A DNA stretch of 39,502 bases from Acidimicrobiia bacterium (lineage in GTDB: Bacteria; Actinomycetota; Acidimicrobiia; Spongiisociales; UBA5794), in the NCBI GenBank assembly GCA_030066265.1, contig JASJCF010000003.1, forward strand, positions 1 through 39,502. Direction: 5' to 3'. Positions within the stretch are counted from its first letter, which is position 1. Each line of letters starts with the position of its first letter. The translations under genes and the position numbers were made by a program. Shown here one piece after another: positions 17,460-27,668 of this stretch. The notes beneath the pieces were generated by a model. The model was not told the origin of the DNA. It saw nothing but the letters and a program-made list of their open reading frames with translations, and did no database searches.

Positions 17460-20400
17460 TCAGGCGTCGCGCATCTTCTTCCGCAGGTTCGCGATCGTGT
17501 CCGCGTTCGTGCTCGGTTCGATCCCGATTCGCGGCAGCCTCGCCGAGTTGCGGCGGTACCTCGACTCGGACACCTCGGAGTCGTCCGGGTCGACCTCGTC
17601 GTCGACCTCGTTGGTCGGAGGGGCGACCGCCGGTGAGTAGTCGAACACGTACCCGCTCGACTCCCCGTCCTCCGTCGCCTCCGGAGCCGACGACACGTCC
17701 TGATCCGTTGCAGCATCAACCGAGGCCAGCTCGTCCATCTCGTCCTCGTCGTGCACCTCATCGGACCAACCGATCCCGTCGCCAGTGCCCTGATCGCTCC
17801 CCTCGGCATCTGCCGAGTGATCAGCGTCGTTCGCATCTGCGAGATCATCTCCAGGGTGCGTTCGAGCGAACTCCTCCTCGCGCTCCGCCCTGACCTGCTG
17901 CAGCGCCTCCATGGCCTCGTTCCGGACGGCTTCGAGGGAATCTCCATGGGCGGCTTCCTCTGCCGCCTCAGCTGCAGCGAGACGGTCGGCAAGCGAGATG
18001 CCACCCTCGGGGATGTCATCCTCAGCTGCATCGACGTACTCGGTCGTCTCGGCCTCGACGAAGGAGATACGGTCCTCCGTCACGGGCTCTTCGTCCGGCA
18101 GCTCCGCCACGGGGGCGTCGTCGGCCACCACGGCCTCGACCTGATCGGCAACCTCGGTCGGTTCATCGGCATCGACGATGTGCGAGGAGTCGCTCGTGAC
18201 TGCCGGGTCGCCCGACGCTTCGATCTGGGTCAACTCGGCGGTCGTTGTCAGCTCGGCGGCATTCTCGGTACGGGCCTCTTCGTTCGCGTCCGGTACCTCG
18301 GTCTCACGGGCAGCGAGGTTCGATTCCCTCGCCGCGAGGGTGTCCTCGCGCTCGCGAAGCTCAGCGTCCCGTGCATCGAGCTCCTCGCTGGCCGCGTCGA
18401 GCTCGGCTTCCCTGTTCTCGAGATGCGCTCGCAGCTTCGCAACCCCGTCGGTGTCGGCTCCGATCTCCTCGATGCGAGCGGAGAGCTCGGCTTCGCGCAA
18501 GGTAAGCCGCTCGACTTCGTGCTCCAGCGCACGCTCGCGCTCCGCTGACGCCTCGGTGTCCTCTGCAGCGGCCTTCTCAGCCTGAGCGGCAAGGTCGCGC
18601 TCTCTCTCCTCGAGGAGCGCAAGTCGCTCTGCGAACTCGGCCTCTCGACGCTCGCTCTCGGCATCGGCTGCAGCTCCGTCGTCGGCGGCCGCCTGTTCGA
18701 GCTCCCCCGCCCGGGTGTCGAGTTCGGTGCGGCGATGGTCGAGCTCTTCGGCCAGGGCATCGAGCTCACGGGCACGCCGCTCGAGCTCCGCCTCGCGCTC
18801 ATTGCTCGACTCGGCGAAGTCATCGTGGGCATCCAAACGAGACTCGAGGGCGGCCTCTCGTTGCTCGACGTCGGCCTGCTGGGCATCCAGGGAGGCCTGA
18901 AGCTCACGCAGTTCGCGCTCTCGGTCCTCGAACTCCGACTGGATGGCATCCAACGACGACGTGACGTCGTCGACGGCCTTGCGCTGACTCGCCATGGCAG
19001 CGGCGGTCTCCTCGAGCTCGCGTTCCTTCGCCTCCAATTCCGTCCTGAGGGTGTCGAGTTCGGCCGCGGCGGCCTTCGTCTCGGTCTCTGCGACGGCAAC
19101 CTGCTCTCGGTCTGCCTCGATGGAGGCCTTCTCCTCGTCGAGGACGGCTGCGCGTTGCTGCAATTCGGCCTCGGCGGCCTCCTGATCGGCTTTCGCTGCG
19201 CGCCTGGCTTCCTCGCGTTCGGCTTCGATGGCGGCGCGGTCGAATTCGAGCTCCTTGCGGTGCTGTTCGATGGCCGCAGCCTCCCCCTCGGCTGCCGCCC
19301 GAATGCCCACTGCTTCTCGTTGTGCTCGTTCCACCATCTCGAATGCTTTCTGTTCGGCGTCTGCGAGTTCGTCGGCCTGCTTCCTCGCAGCTTCGAGAAT
19401 CGCCTTCGCTTGGTCCTGAATGGTCGATGATTCGATACGAATGAGTTCGGCGTCGTCACGGGCAGACTGAAGCACCTGGTCCGCCTGCTCTTCAGCGGCC
19501 TTCGCCGCTGCTTCGTGCAACTCGGCTGATTCGAGCTTCCTGCCGACGTCCTCGAGTGTCTGCTCGGCCTCGCGCGAGGCATGATCGAGGATCTCAGCGG
19601 CCCGCTGTTTGGCGTTCTCGACTTCTTCGATCTGCTCGCGGGCGGCCGCAGCTTGCTCGCGCATGCGAGCGACGTCCTCCATCGCGGCCGATCGCATTTC
19701 AGCGGTCTCCGCTCGGACGCTCTCCACTTCCGCAAGGGCTGTCTCTTCGAGGGCCTGGAGCTCGCTCTTCCGAGCGGCCCGAATGTCTCGGAGTTCAGCC
19801 TCCAATGCGCTCCTCGCAGCCGCTCCTTCGGTTTCGACGGAAGTCCTCGCCGCAACCATCTCGACCTCGGTGGTGGCCCGGAGCTCAGCTGCGTCGGATG
19901 CGTCGCTCTCGGCACGGGCCAGGAGCGCCTGGGCTTCCGCCCGGATCGACTCGGAGTCCGCAGTGGCGGTGGCGAGCAGCTGATCGGACTCCTCGCGGGC
20001 TTGCTCGTGAAGTTCGCGAGCTTCCTCCCGGAGGGCATCGGCCGACGACCTGGCGTCTTCGAGGTCCTGCTCGGCACGCTCGGAGGCGATGTGCGCGCGT
20101 TCGAGGATGTCGGCGGCATCGGCCTTCATGGCATCGGCTGAGCGCTTGATCTCGTCGGCGAGACGGGTGCGTTCCTTCGCCTGGTACTCGAGCGTCGAGA
20201 CCTGTTCCTTCGCCTTCGCCACCTCGCCGCGGCGCTCGCTCTTGGCGCGGGTGATGGCGGTCTTGGCCGCAGCGACCTTGAGCTTGAACTCCTCGAGGGT
20301 GAGCTCGGCTTGCCGCTCGGCCTGCTCGACGATCGACTGTGCCTCACGCTTCATCGATGCAGCGGCAGCCTCCGCTTCGGCTCGAACCGCCTCGGCATCG

Positions 20401-21719
20401 CCGAGGATCTTGCCGGCTGCCTCTTCGGCCTCGGCCCGCATCGACTGAACTGCGTCCTCGGCCTCGGTGCGGATCGACTCGGCCACCTCCTCGGCTTCGG
20501 CGCGGATCGACTCTGCCCGCTCGCCGGCCTCGGTGACGGCAGCTTCCGCTTCCGCTCTCTTCCGGGAAGCGTCATCTCGAAACTCCTGCGCCTCGACGCG
20601 GAGCGCCTCAGCGCCATCGCGGGCCGTTGCGAGCGTTTCGGATGCTTCCTGCTCGGCCGCGGCCGCCATGGCACGGAGCTGTTCGATCTCAGCGGACTTC
20701 TCGGCGATCTCGGCCATCTGCGCCTCGTGGGCCTGTTCGGCCTCATCGAGAAGGCTCCGAGCCTGGCCCTCGAGCTGTTCGGCCTCGGACGCGGCGTCGT
20801 CCCGGATCCGCTCAGCTTCCTGGAGAAGTGCTTCCGCTTCCGCCGCGGCGGCGGAACGGGCCTCGTCCATCTGACTCTGCGCCTCGGTGACCAGGTATTC
20901 GATCCGCTTGCTGGCGCGCTCGTCGGCGTCGAGGAGTGACTTCTCGGCTGCGTCCTCGGCGATGACCAGCATCTCCTGGACGCGCTCCTCCGCCTCGGAG
21001 ATGATCGTCGCCGCACGCGCATGGGCCTCGTCGACCGAGCTACGGGCCGCAGCGACCTCCTCCTCGGCACTCACCCGGATGGCTTCGGCCGCCGCTTCTG
21101 CGTCGGAGATGATCTCCATGGATCGCTCTTCAACCCGTCGCATCGTGCCGACCGGGTCGATCTCGATGCCCTCATCGCTGTTCGTGACCTTGGTTTCAGC
21201 GATGAGGGCATCGATCTCCTCGCGGACCCGGTCTCGCTCCACGCTGAGTTCCTTGACCCGATCCTCGGCCTCGAGCACCGTCTGGCGCATCGCCGCGGCC
21301 TCGCGTTGGGCTTCTTCGAGGATCTCAGCGGCCTGTCTCGTTGCGTCATCGATGTCCTCGGGCAGGTCGACGACGGAGACGCCGACACCGGCGAGCACTT
21401 CTTTGGCCCGATCCTCGGCGTCGGCTTCGATCTGGGCAGCCTGCTTGCGAGCTCGCTCGAGGATGCGGTCCTTGGCCTCGAGAACCGCTGCGATCGCCGC
21501 GTCGACGGATTGCCCCTGCTCGTCCTTGACCTTCTGTGCTTCGTACTCGGCTTGCTGAAGTCGAAGCTTGGCGTCCTGGGCCCACTGCTCGAGCTCTCGG
21601 AAGTTGCTTTCGAGCTCCGAGAGGAAGGCGCGAACCTCGCGCTTGTCGTATCCCTTGCGCGATGTCGAGAACTCGCGTTCTTCAATCGAGAGCGGAAGCT
21701 CGGGATTGTGGGTGGTCAC
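17460..21719 (-). CDS. Very large (1419 aa) DivIVA-domain coiled-coil protein
   Basis: N-terminus SIEEREFSTSRKGYDKREVRAFLSELE matches the DivIVA-domain pattern; about 1100 aa of E/A/R-rich coiled coil; acidic linker; C-terminal RYRRNSARLPRIGIEPSTNADTIANLRKKMRDA. Confidence 0.9.
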   Translation of the reverse strand: MTTHNPELPLSIEEREFSTSRKGYDKREVRAFLSELESNFRELEQWAQDAKLRLQQAEYEAQKVKDEQGQSVDAAIAAVLEAKDRILERARKQAAQIEADAEDRAKEVLAGVGVSVVDLPEDIDDATRQAAEILEEAQREAAAMRQTVLEAEDRVKELSVERDRVREEIDALIAETKVTNSDEGIEIDPVGTMRRVEERSMEIISDAEAAAEAIRVSAEEEVAAARSSVDEAHARAATIISEAEERVQEMLVIAEDAAEKSLLDADERASKRIEYLVTEAQSQMDEARSAAAAEAEALLQEAERIRDDAASEAEQLEGQARSLLDEAEQAHEAQMAEIAEKSAEIEQLRAMAAAAEQEASETLATARDGAEALRVEAQEFRDDASRKRAEAEAAVTEAGERAESIRAEAEEVAESIRTEAEDAVQSMRAEAEEAAGKILGDAEAVRAEAEAAAASMKREAQSIVEQAERQAELTLEEFKLKVAAAKTAITRAKSERRGEVAKAKEQVSTLEYQAKERTRLADEIKRSADAMKADAADILERAHIASERAEQDLEDARSSADALREEARELHEQAREESDQLLATATADSESIRAEAQALLARAESDASDAAELRATTEVEMVAARTSVETEGAAARSALEAELRDIRAARKSELQALEETALAEVESVRAETAEMRSAAMEDVARMREQAAAAREQIEEVENAKQRAAEILDHASREAEQTLEDVGRKLESAELHEAAAKAAEEQADQVLQSARDDAELIRIESSTIQDQAKAILEAARKQADELADAEQKAFEMVERAQREAVGIRAAAEGEAAAIEQHRKELEFDRAAIEAEREEARRAAKADQEAAEAELQQRAAVLDEEKASIEADREQVAVAETETKAAAAELDTLRTELEAKERELEETAAAMASQRKAVDDVTSSLDAIQSEFEDRERELRELQASLDAQQADVEQREAALESRLDAHDDFAESSNEREAELERRARELDALAEELDHRRTELDTRAGELEQAAADDGAAADAESERREAEFAERLALLEERERDLAAQAEKAAAEDTEASAERERALEHEVERLTLREAELSARIEEIGADTDGVAKLRAHLENREAELDAASEELDARDAELREREDTLAARESNLAARETEVPDANEEARTENAAELTTTAELTQIEASGDPAVTSDSSHIVDADEPTEVADQVEAVVADDAPVAELPDEEPVTEDRISFVEAETTEYVDAAEDDIPEGGISLADRLAAAEAAEEAAHGDSLEAVRNEAMEALQQVRAEREEEFARTHPGDDLADANDADHSADAEGSDQGTGDGIGWSDEVHDEDEMDELASVDAATDQDVSSAPEATEDGESSGYVFDYSPAVAPPTNEVDDEVDPDDSEVSESRYRRNSARLPRIGIEPSTNADTIANLRKKMRDA

Positions 21720-21842
21720 GTACCGTCCAGTCTCTTCTTGGATAGGTGTCGGCGCGACCAGCCTTCTTCTTGACGGGTTCGTATCTAGTCATCGATGGGT
21801 TTTCGCGCCCATCGAGCCCTGCGCAACGGCGAATGGACGCAG

Positions 21843-21869
21843 ACGAGCCCCGGTCTCGCCGGGGCTCGT
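21843..21869. terminator. Terminator hairpin downstream of pckA
   Basis: ACGAGCCCCGG-TCTCG-CCGGGGCTCGT, 11-bp perfect stem. Confidence 0.75.
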
Positions 21870-21895
21870 TCGGATCGGGTGGCGTGGCCTCGACG

Positions 21896-23425
21896 TCAGC
21901 CCAGAGCGGTGATGACCGATTCGTCGAGTCCTGGGAACGTCCGGATGTACTCGCGGCGCTCGGTCTTGAGCCGATCCACCATCGCGTCGTACTCGTCGAG
22001 CCGCCCTTGTGCCTCGTACATCTCGCGGGGCCGCAGCAGTTCGTCGTCCGGGAAGCCGGGTAGATCAGCTGCGATGAAGTATCCGAAGTCCGGGTCCTCG
22101 CGCCACTCGATGGAGTCCTCCACGATCGCCTGCACGACGGCGCTCGAGTGCGGGATCCTCACCTTCTTCGATCGTGGATCGTCGTCAGCGCCGCCGACGC
22201 GACCGGTGTTCATCAGATACACCTCGACGTCAGGCATCGTGGCGAGCAACTCCAGGAACCGATTCCCCATGAGGGCGTCGTTGTCGAAGAAGAACGGGTT
22301 CGTTCCCGGCACGCGCAGGCTCTTGCCGGCTTCCGCCGCTCCGCCTGCGCTGGTCCCTTTCGTCTCGCCGAGCATGAAGTAGGCCGCAGCCTGCTCACGC
22401 TTGAGCTTCGCCACCGCTGGGATGATGTTCTCGTTACGGTTCAGGAGGAGGATGTAGCTCGCAGGTGGCAGGTTGTTCGGATCCCGGTGGCGGATGTTCG
22501 CCAAGGGGAACGTGGACCGGCCGTTCGCCGTATAGGAGTCGTTGAAGAAGTCGACCTTCCCCTCAGGACTCACCCACGTGCTCTCCAGCCATGCGTCAGA
22601 ACGCGTGGTTCCCCCGTAGATGGTCGGCTCGTCCTCGGGATCGAGCCCGAACGTCTTTGCGAAGCACCCGTTCTCCGTCGAGTAGATCTTCCCGCCAGGG
22701 AACAGCGCCGTGAAGTCGTCCTGGACGGGCAGCGATCCGAGCTGCTGACGGAACGTCGTGGTCGTCTTGCCGGTCCCCGACAGGCCGAGGATGAGCATGG
22801 ACTTCTCTTCGCCGTCGACGTCCGGGAACGTCTTGAGCCCTGAGTGCAGGGCGAGTCCGCCGCGGTGGTAGACGAGGTGGTTCCACATGCGGAGCCCGCC
22901 CATCTTCGACTCACCGAAGTAGTCCGACCCGAAGACCCGGGTCACGTAGTTGTCGTGATCGACCAGGATCAGGCGGTCCATGGGCTTGCCGGGTGCCGGC
23001 AATCCTGGCGTGTAGACGACGGTGAACTCCGGCGTCCACTCGTCGTCCTTCGGGAAGTACAGCTGCTGCTGCATCGCTGGGATGTTGGACTGGATCTTCT
23101 CCATGAAGAGCCGTGAACCCGTGCGGAAGTTGGGATCGGGACCGATGTAGCCCTCGATCAGGACCATCTCCTTGTCCGCGATGTAGGCGTCCTGTTTCGC
23201 CGCCCACTCCTCGTACTCGGCGCGGGGCATTCGGTTCTTGTAGTTCTCTTCTTCGGTGATGAAGAAGGTCGAAGGGGCGAGCCGGGCTTTCACCTCTGCC
23301 TGGTAGTTGATGTTGTCGAACTCCGTCACGGTGACCCTGGGCATGTGCTCCAGAACCCACTCGCGCATCTCGGCCTGGGTCGGGTTGGCGATCACGGATC
23401 CTGCGGTGGGTAGTTCGAATCCCAC
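21896..23425 (-). CDS. pckA: Phosphoenolpyruvate carboxykinase (ATP-type), divergent
   Basis: LILGLSGTGKTTTTFRQQ P-loop, VQDDFTALFPGGKIYSTENGCFAKT, ANIRHRDPNNLPP; overall ATP-PEPCK order of motifs. Confidence 0.85.
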   Translation of the reverse strand: MGFELPTAGSVIANPTQAEMREWVLEHMPRVTVTEFDNINYQAEVKARLAPSTFFITEEENYKNRMPRAEYEEWAAKQDAYIADKEMVLIEGYIGPDPNFRTGSRLFMEKIQSNIPAMQQQLYFPKDDEWTPEFTVVYTPGLPAPGKPMDRLILVDHDNYVTRVFGSDYFGESKMGGLRMWNHLVYHRGGLALHSGLKTFPDVDGEEKSMLILGLSGTGKTTTTFRQQLGSLPVQDDFTALFPGGKIYSTENGCFAKTFGLDPEDEPTIYGGTTRSDAWLESTWVSPEGKVDFFNDSYTANGRSTFPLANIRHRDPNNLPPASYILLLNRNENIIPAVAKLKREQAAAYFMLGETKGTSAGGAAEAGKSLRVPGTNPFFFDNDALMGNRFLELLATMPDVEVYLMNTGRVGGADDDPRSKKVRIPHSSAVVQAIVEDSIEWREDPDFGYFIAADLPGFPDDELLRPREMYEAQGRLDEYDAMVDRLKTERREYIRTFPGLDESVITALG

Positions 23426-23573
23426 GGTGTCCTCCTCGGGTACCCGGTATTCCTTAGTCGCAGACTACAAGATTACCCGAAGGCTCGCCGAGGCAAAGAG
23501 CGATGTTTCCCGCGTTCACGCTCCCGGATCGGCCGCCTGCCTCGGATCGGCCTCTGTCTCGGGTCGACGCAGA

Positions 23574-25295
23574 TCAGCCTGCCATGCGGCGGACGAGCCA
23601 GTCCGCCAGCGACTGTCCCGTCTTCGCTGCCTTCTCGGCGAGCTGTGCCTCGGCGCCGATCCAATCACCCGAGTCCGGATAGGAGGTCGTGAGATCCACA
23701 TACACCTTGAGCTTCGGTTCCGTTCCCGAAGGTCGCGCCAGGACGCGACCCGTCGCACCGAGCTGCATCTCGATGAGGTTCGTCGCTCCGAGGTAGCGAG
23801 GGCGGTGTTCGGCGCCGGTCGCAAAGTCCCGCACCTCGGTGACATCGAAGTCCCCGATCTCGCCGGGAGTCGCTTCGCGTAGCTCTCGCATCGCCCGTGC
23901 GATCTCCTCGGATCCGTCCACCCCTTCTCGCCGGAGGCTGACCTGCGCCGAGGTCCAGACACCGTATGACCGGTAGAGCTCACCGAGCCGATCGACCACG
24001 GTCATCCCGTCCCCGGCCGCGACCGCCGCGAGCACGGCGAAGGCAACGGCTGCCGAGATGCCGTCCTTGTCCCGGACGGTGTCCCCCACCGAATACCCCA
24101 GTGCTTCCTCGTACCCGAGGATCATGGGCGCCTCCCCCTCGTCGGCCGTGAGGTCGAGTGAGGCGTTCCAGATCCACTTGAAGCCGGTCAGGGTCTGGGT
24201 GAACGTCACGCCGTGCCGATCAGCGATGCGTCCGAGCAGAGGCGACGACACGATCGAATTGATGACCGGTCCCGATCGGTCGCCTCGATGGTGCAGGAGG
24301 AACTCGGCGAGCAGGCAACCGATCTGATTGCCCGTCAGTGCCTTCCACTGGCCACCGGGGAAGGGGACGGACACCGCAAGACGATCGGCATCGGGATCAT
24401 TCGCGAGGACGAGATCGGCGTCCACGGATGCCGCCAGCTCGTGCGCCATGTCCATGGCTCCCGGCTCCTCGGGATTCGGGAAGCTCACGGTGGGGAAGCT
24501 TCCGTCGGGCTCGAACTGGCGAGCAACGGGATGGACGTTCCCAAACCCGAATCGCTCGAGCGCCGAGACCACGGCGTCGCCTCCGACGCCGTGCATGGCG
24601 GAGTAGACGATGGACTGAGATCGGTCGCCGGTGAGGGAGGGCAGCGTGGTCGCCACGTGGTGGAGGTAGTCGTCGAAGACGTCCTCGCTCACGGGCACGC
24701 CGTCCGGGTGTTCGAACGGCATGGCGGCCCGCGCAACCTTGTTCGCGGGCCCGACCTTGGCGATCTGCTCGGCAATCTCGGTATCGGTCGGACTCACGAT
24801 CTGGGCGCCGTTCGATGCGTAGACCTTGTATCCGTTGTCGGCAGGCGGATTGTGGCTGGCCGTGATCACGACAGCCGCACAAGCACGTGCCTGAAGCGCT
24901 GCATAGGCCACGAGCGGTGTGGGTGTCGGCTCGGGGAAGTATCGGACCTGGAAGCCGGCGGCGAGCAACACCCCGACGGTGTCCTCCATGAAGGTCTCCG
25001 ACGAGACCCTGGCGTCGCGCCCGACCAGCACGAGGCGACGGTCGTCGGGCACGGTCTCGTCGAGATAGGCTGCGAGACCGGCCGTCGTGCGAATCACGAC
25101 CGCTCGGTTCATGCGATTCGAGCCGCCCTCGACGACGCCGCGGATACCTGCGGTCCCGAATTCGAGGGTGCCGGCCATGCGATCGGCGAGCTCCTCTGAG
25201 CCGCCGTTCGTGAGCAACGCAGTCAGTTCGGATCGTGTCCGGGGGTCTGGATCACCGTCGATCCACTCGCGGGTACGCGCTTGGAGATCGTCCAC
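23574..25295 (-). CDS. Phospho-sugar mutase (phosphoglucomutase/phosphomannomutase family)
   Basis: VVITASHNPPADNGYKVY phosphoserine loop, ANDPDADRLAV metal loop, GYEEALGYSVGD, RPSGTEPKLKVYVD. Confidence 0.93.
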   Translation of the reverse strand: MDDLQARTREWIDGDPDPRTRSELTALLTNGGSEELADRMAGTLEFGTAGIRGVVEGGSNRMNRAVVIRTTAGLAAYLDETVPDDRRLVLVGRDARVSSETFMEDTVGVLLAAGFQVRYFPEPTPTPLVAYAALQARACAAVVITASHNPPADNGYKVYASNGAQIVSPTDTEIAEQIAKVGPANKVARAAMPFEHPDGVPVSEDVFDDYLHHVATTLPSLTGDRSQSIVYSAMHGVGGDAVVSALERFGFGNVHPVARQFEPDGSFPTVSFPNPEEPGAMDMAHELAASVDADLVLANDPDADRLAVSVPFPGGQWKALTGNQIGCLLAEFLLHHRGDRSGPVINSIVSSPLLGRIADRHGVTFTQTLTGFKWIWNASLDLTADEGEAPMILGYEEALGYSVGDTVRDKDGISAAVAFAVLAAVAAGDGMTVVDRLGELYRSYGVWTSAQVSLRREGVDGSEEIARAMRELREATPGEIGDFDVTEVRDFATGAEHRPRYLGATNLIEMQLGATGRVLARPSGTEPKLKVYVDLTTSYPDSGDWIGAEAQLAEKAAKTGQSLADWLVRRMAG

Positions 25296-25394
25296 ACGAG
25301 CGAGAGTACTTCCGTCGGCACGAGAAGGGAATCTTCGCGCTCGAGCCGGCGACTCGGCGATCCCATGACATGAGCGGAGGTTTAGCCTCTGGGT

Positions 25395-27104
25395 ATGAGC
25401 ACTTCCACGCCATCCCTCAGTCCCGAGTACCGCAGCGAAACCATCGACGCCATGGATGGAGGCACCTTCGACGTGGTCATCGTGGGGGGAGGCATCACGG
25501 GCGTCGGGTGCGCACTCGACGCCGCCTCACGGGGATTGTCGGTCGCCCTCATCGAGCAGCGCGACATCTCGTCGGGGACCTCGAGCCGGTCGTCGAAGCT
25601 CTTCCACGGCGGCTTGCGCTACCTCGAGCAGTTCGATTTCAAGCTCGTCAATGAGGCACTCCACGAACGCGAGCTCATCCGGCAACGCCTGGCGCCTCAC
25701 CTGGTCTGGCCCGTTCCGTTCATCTATCCGCTGCGCCATCGCCTGTGGGAACGGTTCTACGTCGGTGCCGGCATCACCCTCTACGACGCAATGGCGAAGA
25801 TCGGCGGCAACACCCTCCCCCGCCAGTGGCATCTCACCAAGACGGACCTCAAGGAGGTCTTCCCGAGCGTCAAAGCCGATGACTTCGTGGGAGGCATCCG
25901 GTACTACGACGCTGGGTGTGACGACGCCAGATACACCGTCGCCGTCGCTCGCACCGCGGCTGCTCGGGGTGCGCGCATCCTGACGAGCGCTCGCGTCAGT
26001 GGATTCATCTGGGATGGCGACCGGGTTGCCGGGGTGAAAGCAACCGACCTCGAGTCCGGACGCGAGCTCGAGGTCAAGGCCGATGTGGTCGTGAACTCGA
26101 CGGGGGTGTGGACCGATCGAGTCGAAGCGAACGTGGGCGATCGCCACACCGACGTCACGGCGTCCAAGGGCATCCACATCGTCGTGCCCAAGGACCGGAT
26201 CAAGTCTCGCGTCGGCTTCATCACCCGCACGAAGTCCAGCGTCCTCTTCCTCATCCCCCACGAGGACTTCTGGCACATCGGCACAACCGACACGCCCTGG
26301 GAACTGGGCCTGGCACATCCCGCGGCCAGCCGCACGGACATCGACTACGTGCTCGAACAGGCCAACCAGGTGATCGATCCGCCGTTGACCCACGACGACG
26401 TCGTGGGCGTCTACGCCGGACTGCGGCCGCTGGTCAGCGGCGACGCCGAATCCACGGCCAAGCTGTCCCGCGAGCACAGCATCACGAACCCGGCTCCCGG
26501 CTTGGTCACCATCGCCGGCGGCAAGTACACGACGTACCGGGTGATGGCCGAAGACACCATCGACCGGGCATTCGAATCCATCGGCGTGGAGGTCGCGCCT
26601 TCGACCACCGAAGAGATCACGCTGATCGGTGCAGACGGCTACGAGGCGATGAGAGCGAGGGCCGACGACATCGCCGCCGAGTACGGCGTCGAACCGGCGG
26701 AGGTTCGCCGACTGCTCCGGCGTTATGGAGACGAGGCGACGGAGATCCTCGATCTCGCCGCCTCCGATCCCGTGCTCGCGGAGCGGATTCCCTCCGGCAA
26801 GTACCTCGGAGCCGAGGTCGCCTTCGCCGTCCAACACGAAGGTGCGCTGCATCTCGACGACGTCCTCACTCGGCGCACGCGCCTGTCGGTCGAATGTGAA
26901 GACCGTGGCGTCAAGGGAGCACCGTTCGTCGCCTCGATCATGGCCGAGGCGCTCGGCTGGGACGCCGCCACTGTGGCGAGGGAGCTCGAGCACTACGAGG
27001 CTCGAGTGGAGGCTGAGCTGGAGTCTCAGCGCATGCCCGACGACCACACTGCCGATGCCGCTCGGATGGGGGCTCCGGATATCCGCACGATGGGCGCCGA
27101 GTAG
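25395..27104 (+). CDS. glpD: Glycerol-3-phosphate dehydrogenase, FAD-dependent
   Basis: FDVVIVGGGITGVGCALDAASRGLSVALIEQRDISSGTSSRSSKLFHGGLRYLE signature. Confidence 0.95.
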   Translation: MSTSTPSLSPEYRSETIDAMDGGTFDVVIVGGGITGVGCALDAASRGLSVALIEQRDISSGTSSRSSKLFHGGLRYLEQFDFKLVNEALHERELIRQRLAPHLVWPVPFIYPLRHRLWERFYVGAGITLYDAMAKIGGNTLPRQWHLTKTDLKEVFPSVKADDFVGGIRYYDAGCDDARYTVAVARTAAARGARILTSARVSGFIWDGDRVAGVKATDLESGRELEVKADVVVNSTGVWTDRVEANVGDRHTDVTASKGIHIVVPKDRIKSRVGFITRTKSSVLFLIPHEDFWHIGTTDTPWELGLAHPAASRTDIDYVLEQANQVIDPPLTHDDVVGVYAGLRPLVSGDAESTAKLSREHSITNPAPGLVTIAGGKYTTYRVMAEDTIDRAFESIGVEVAPSTTEEITLIGADGYEAMRARADDIAAEYGVEPAEVRRLLRRYGDEATEILDLAASDPVLAERIPSGKYLGAEVAFAVQHEGALHLDDVLTRRTRLSVECEDRGVKGAPFVASIMAEALGWDAATVARELEHYEARVEAELESQRMPDDHTADAARMGAPDIRTMGAE

Positions 27105-27124
27105 CCGCCCAGGGCGGAATGGGG

Positions 27125-27142
27125 CGCCCGAGCTATCGGGCG
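27125..27142. terminator. Bidirectional terminator hairpin between convergent glpD and RDD gene
   Basis: CGCCCGA-GCTA-TCGGGCG. Confidence 0.65.
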
Positions 27143-27152
27143 GCAGTCAGGT

Positions 27153-27668
27153 TCAGAACGATTCGCTCTGCTCGAGGTAGTCCTCGTACGTCTCCCCAGC
27201 CGACGGCCGCGCATAGTCGTAGACGACCCATGTCGAGGCCATGTGGTCGTGCCAGGCTCGGCGGTTCTTGTCGACGAGCACCCATAGATACCCGACCCAG
27301 AACACGATGGCCGAGATCCCGTACCCGAGGATCCGGATGATGCTCCGGCCGATGGTCGGTGACTGCCCAGAAGAACTCACCACCCGCAGACCCATGAGCG
27401 ACTTGCCGATGGTGCGCCCGGTGAGCGCCCAGAACATCACGAAGTACAGAGCAATGATGAACGGGATGAGCAAGACATAGATCGACGAGAGCGATGCCCT
27501 CGTCTCCACGCCCACTCGCTCGAGCGTGTCGTCGGCCAACACGGCGATCCATCCCCCGATAGCGAGGATGCCCGCAACGACGACGAGATCAATCGCAAAG
27601 GCGAAGAGGCGCGTGACGAACCCAGCTGCCCGGCCGTTGAGGACGTGCATGTCGTTGCGGTTGGTCAC
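27153..27668 (-). CDS. RDD family membrane protein
   Basis: GFVTRLFAFAIDLVVVAGI, GRTIGKSLMGLRVV, DKNRRAWHDHMASTWVVYD; GTGA overlap with upstream gene. Confidence 0.88.
   Translation of the reverse strand: MTNRNDMHVLNGRAAGFVTRLFAFAIDLVVVAGILAIGGWIAVLADDTLERVGVETRASLSSIYVLLIPFIIALYFVMFWALTGRTIGKSLMGLRVVSSSGQSPTIGRSIIRILGYGISAIVFWVGYLWVLVDKNRRAWHDHMASTWVVYDYARPSAGETYEDYLEQSESF

Noticed and set aside
18735-20939. Long plus-strand ORFs opposite the DivIVA-domain gene (231 aa, 209 aa and others)
   Set aside because: Antisense mirror of a GC-rich, E/A/R-biased coiled-coil gene; no recognisable domain and no RBS logic. Codon bias explains the open frames.
23455-23467. TAGTC-GCA-GACTA dyad upstream of pckA
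   Set aside because: Only 5-bp arms; too short to claim as an operator without comparative data.
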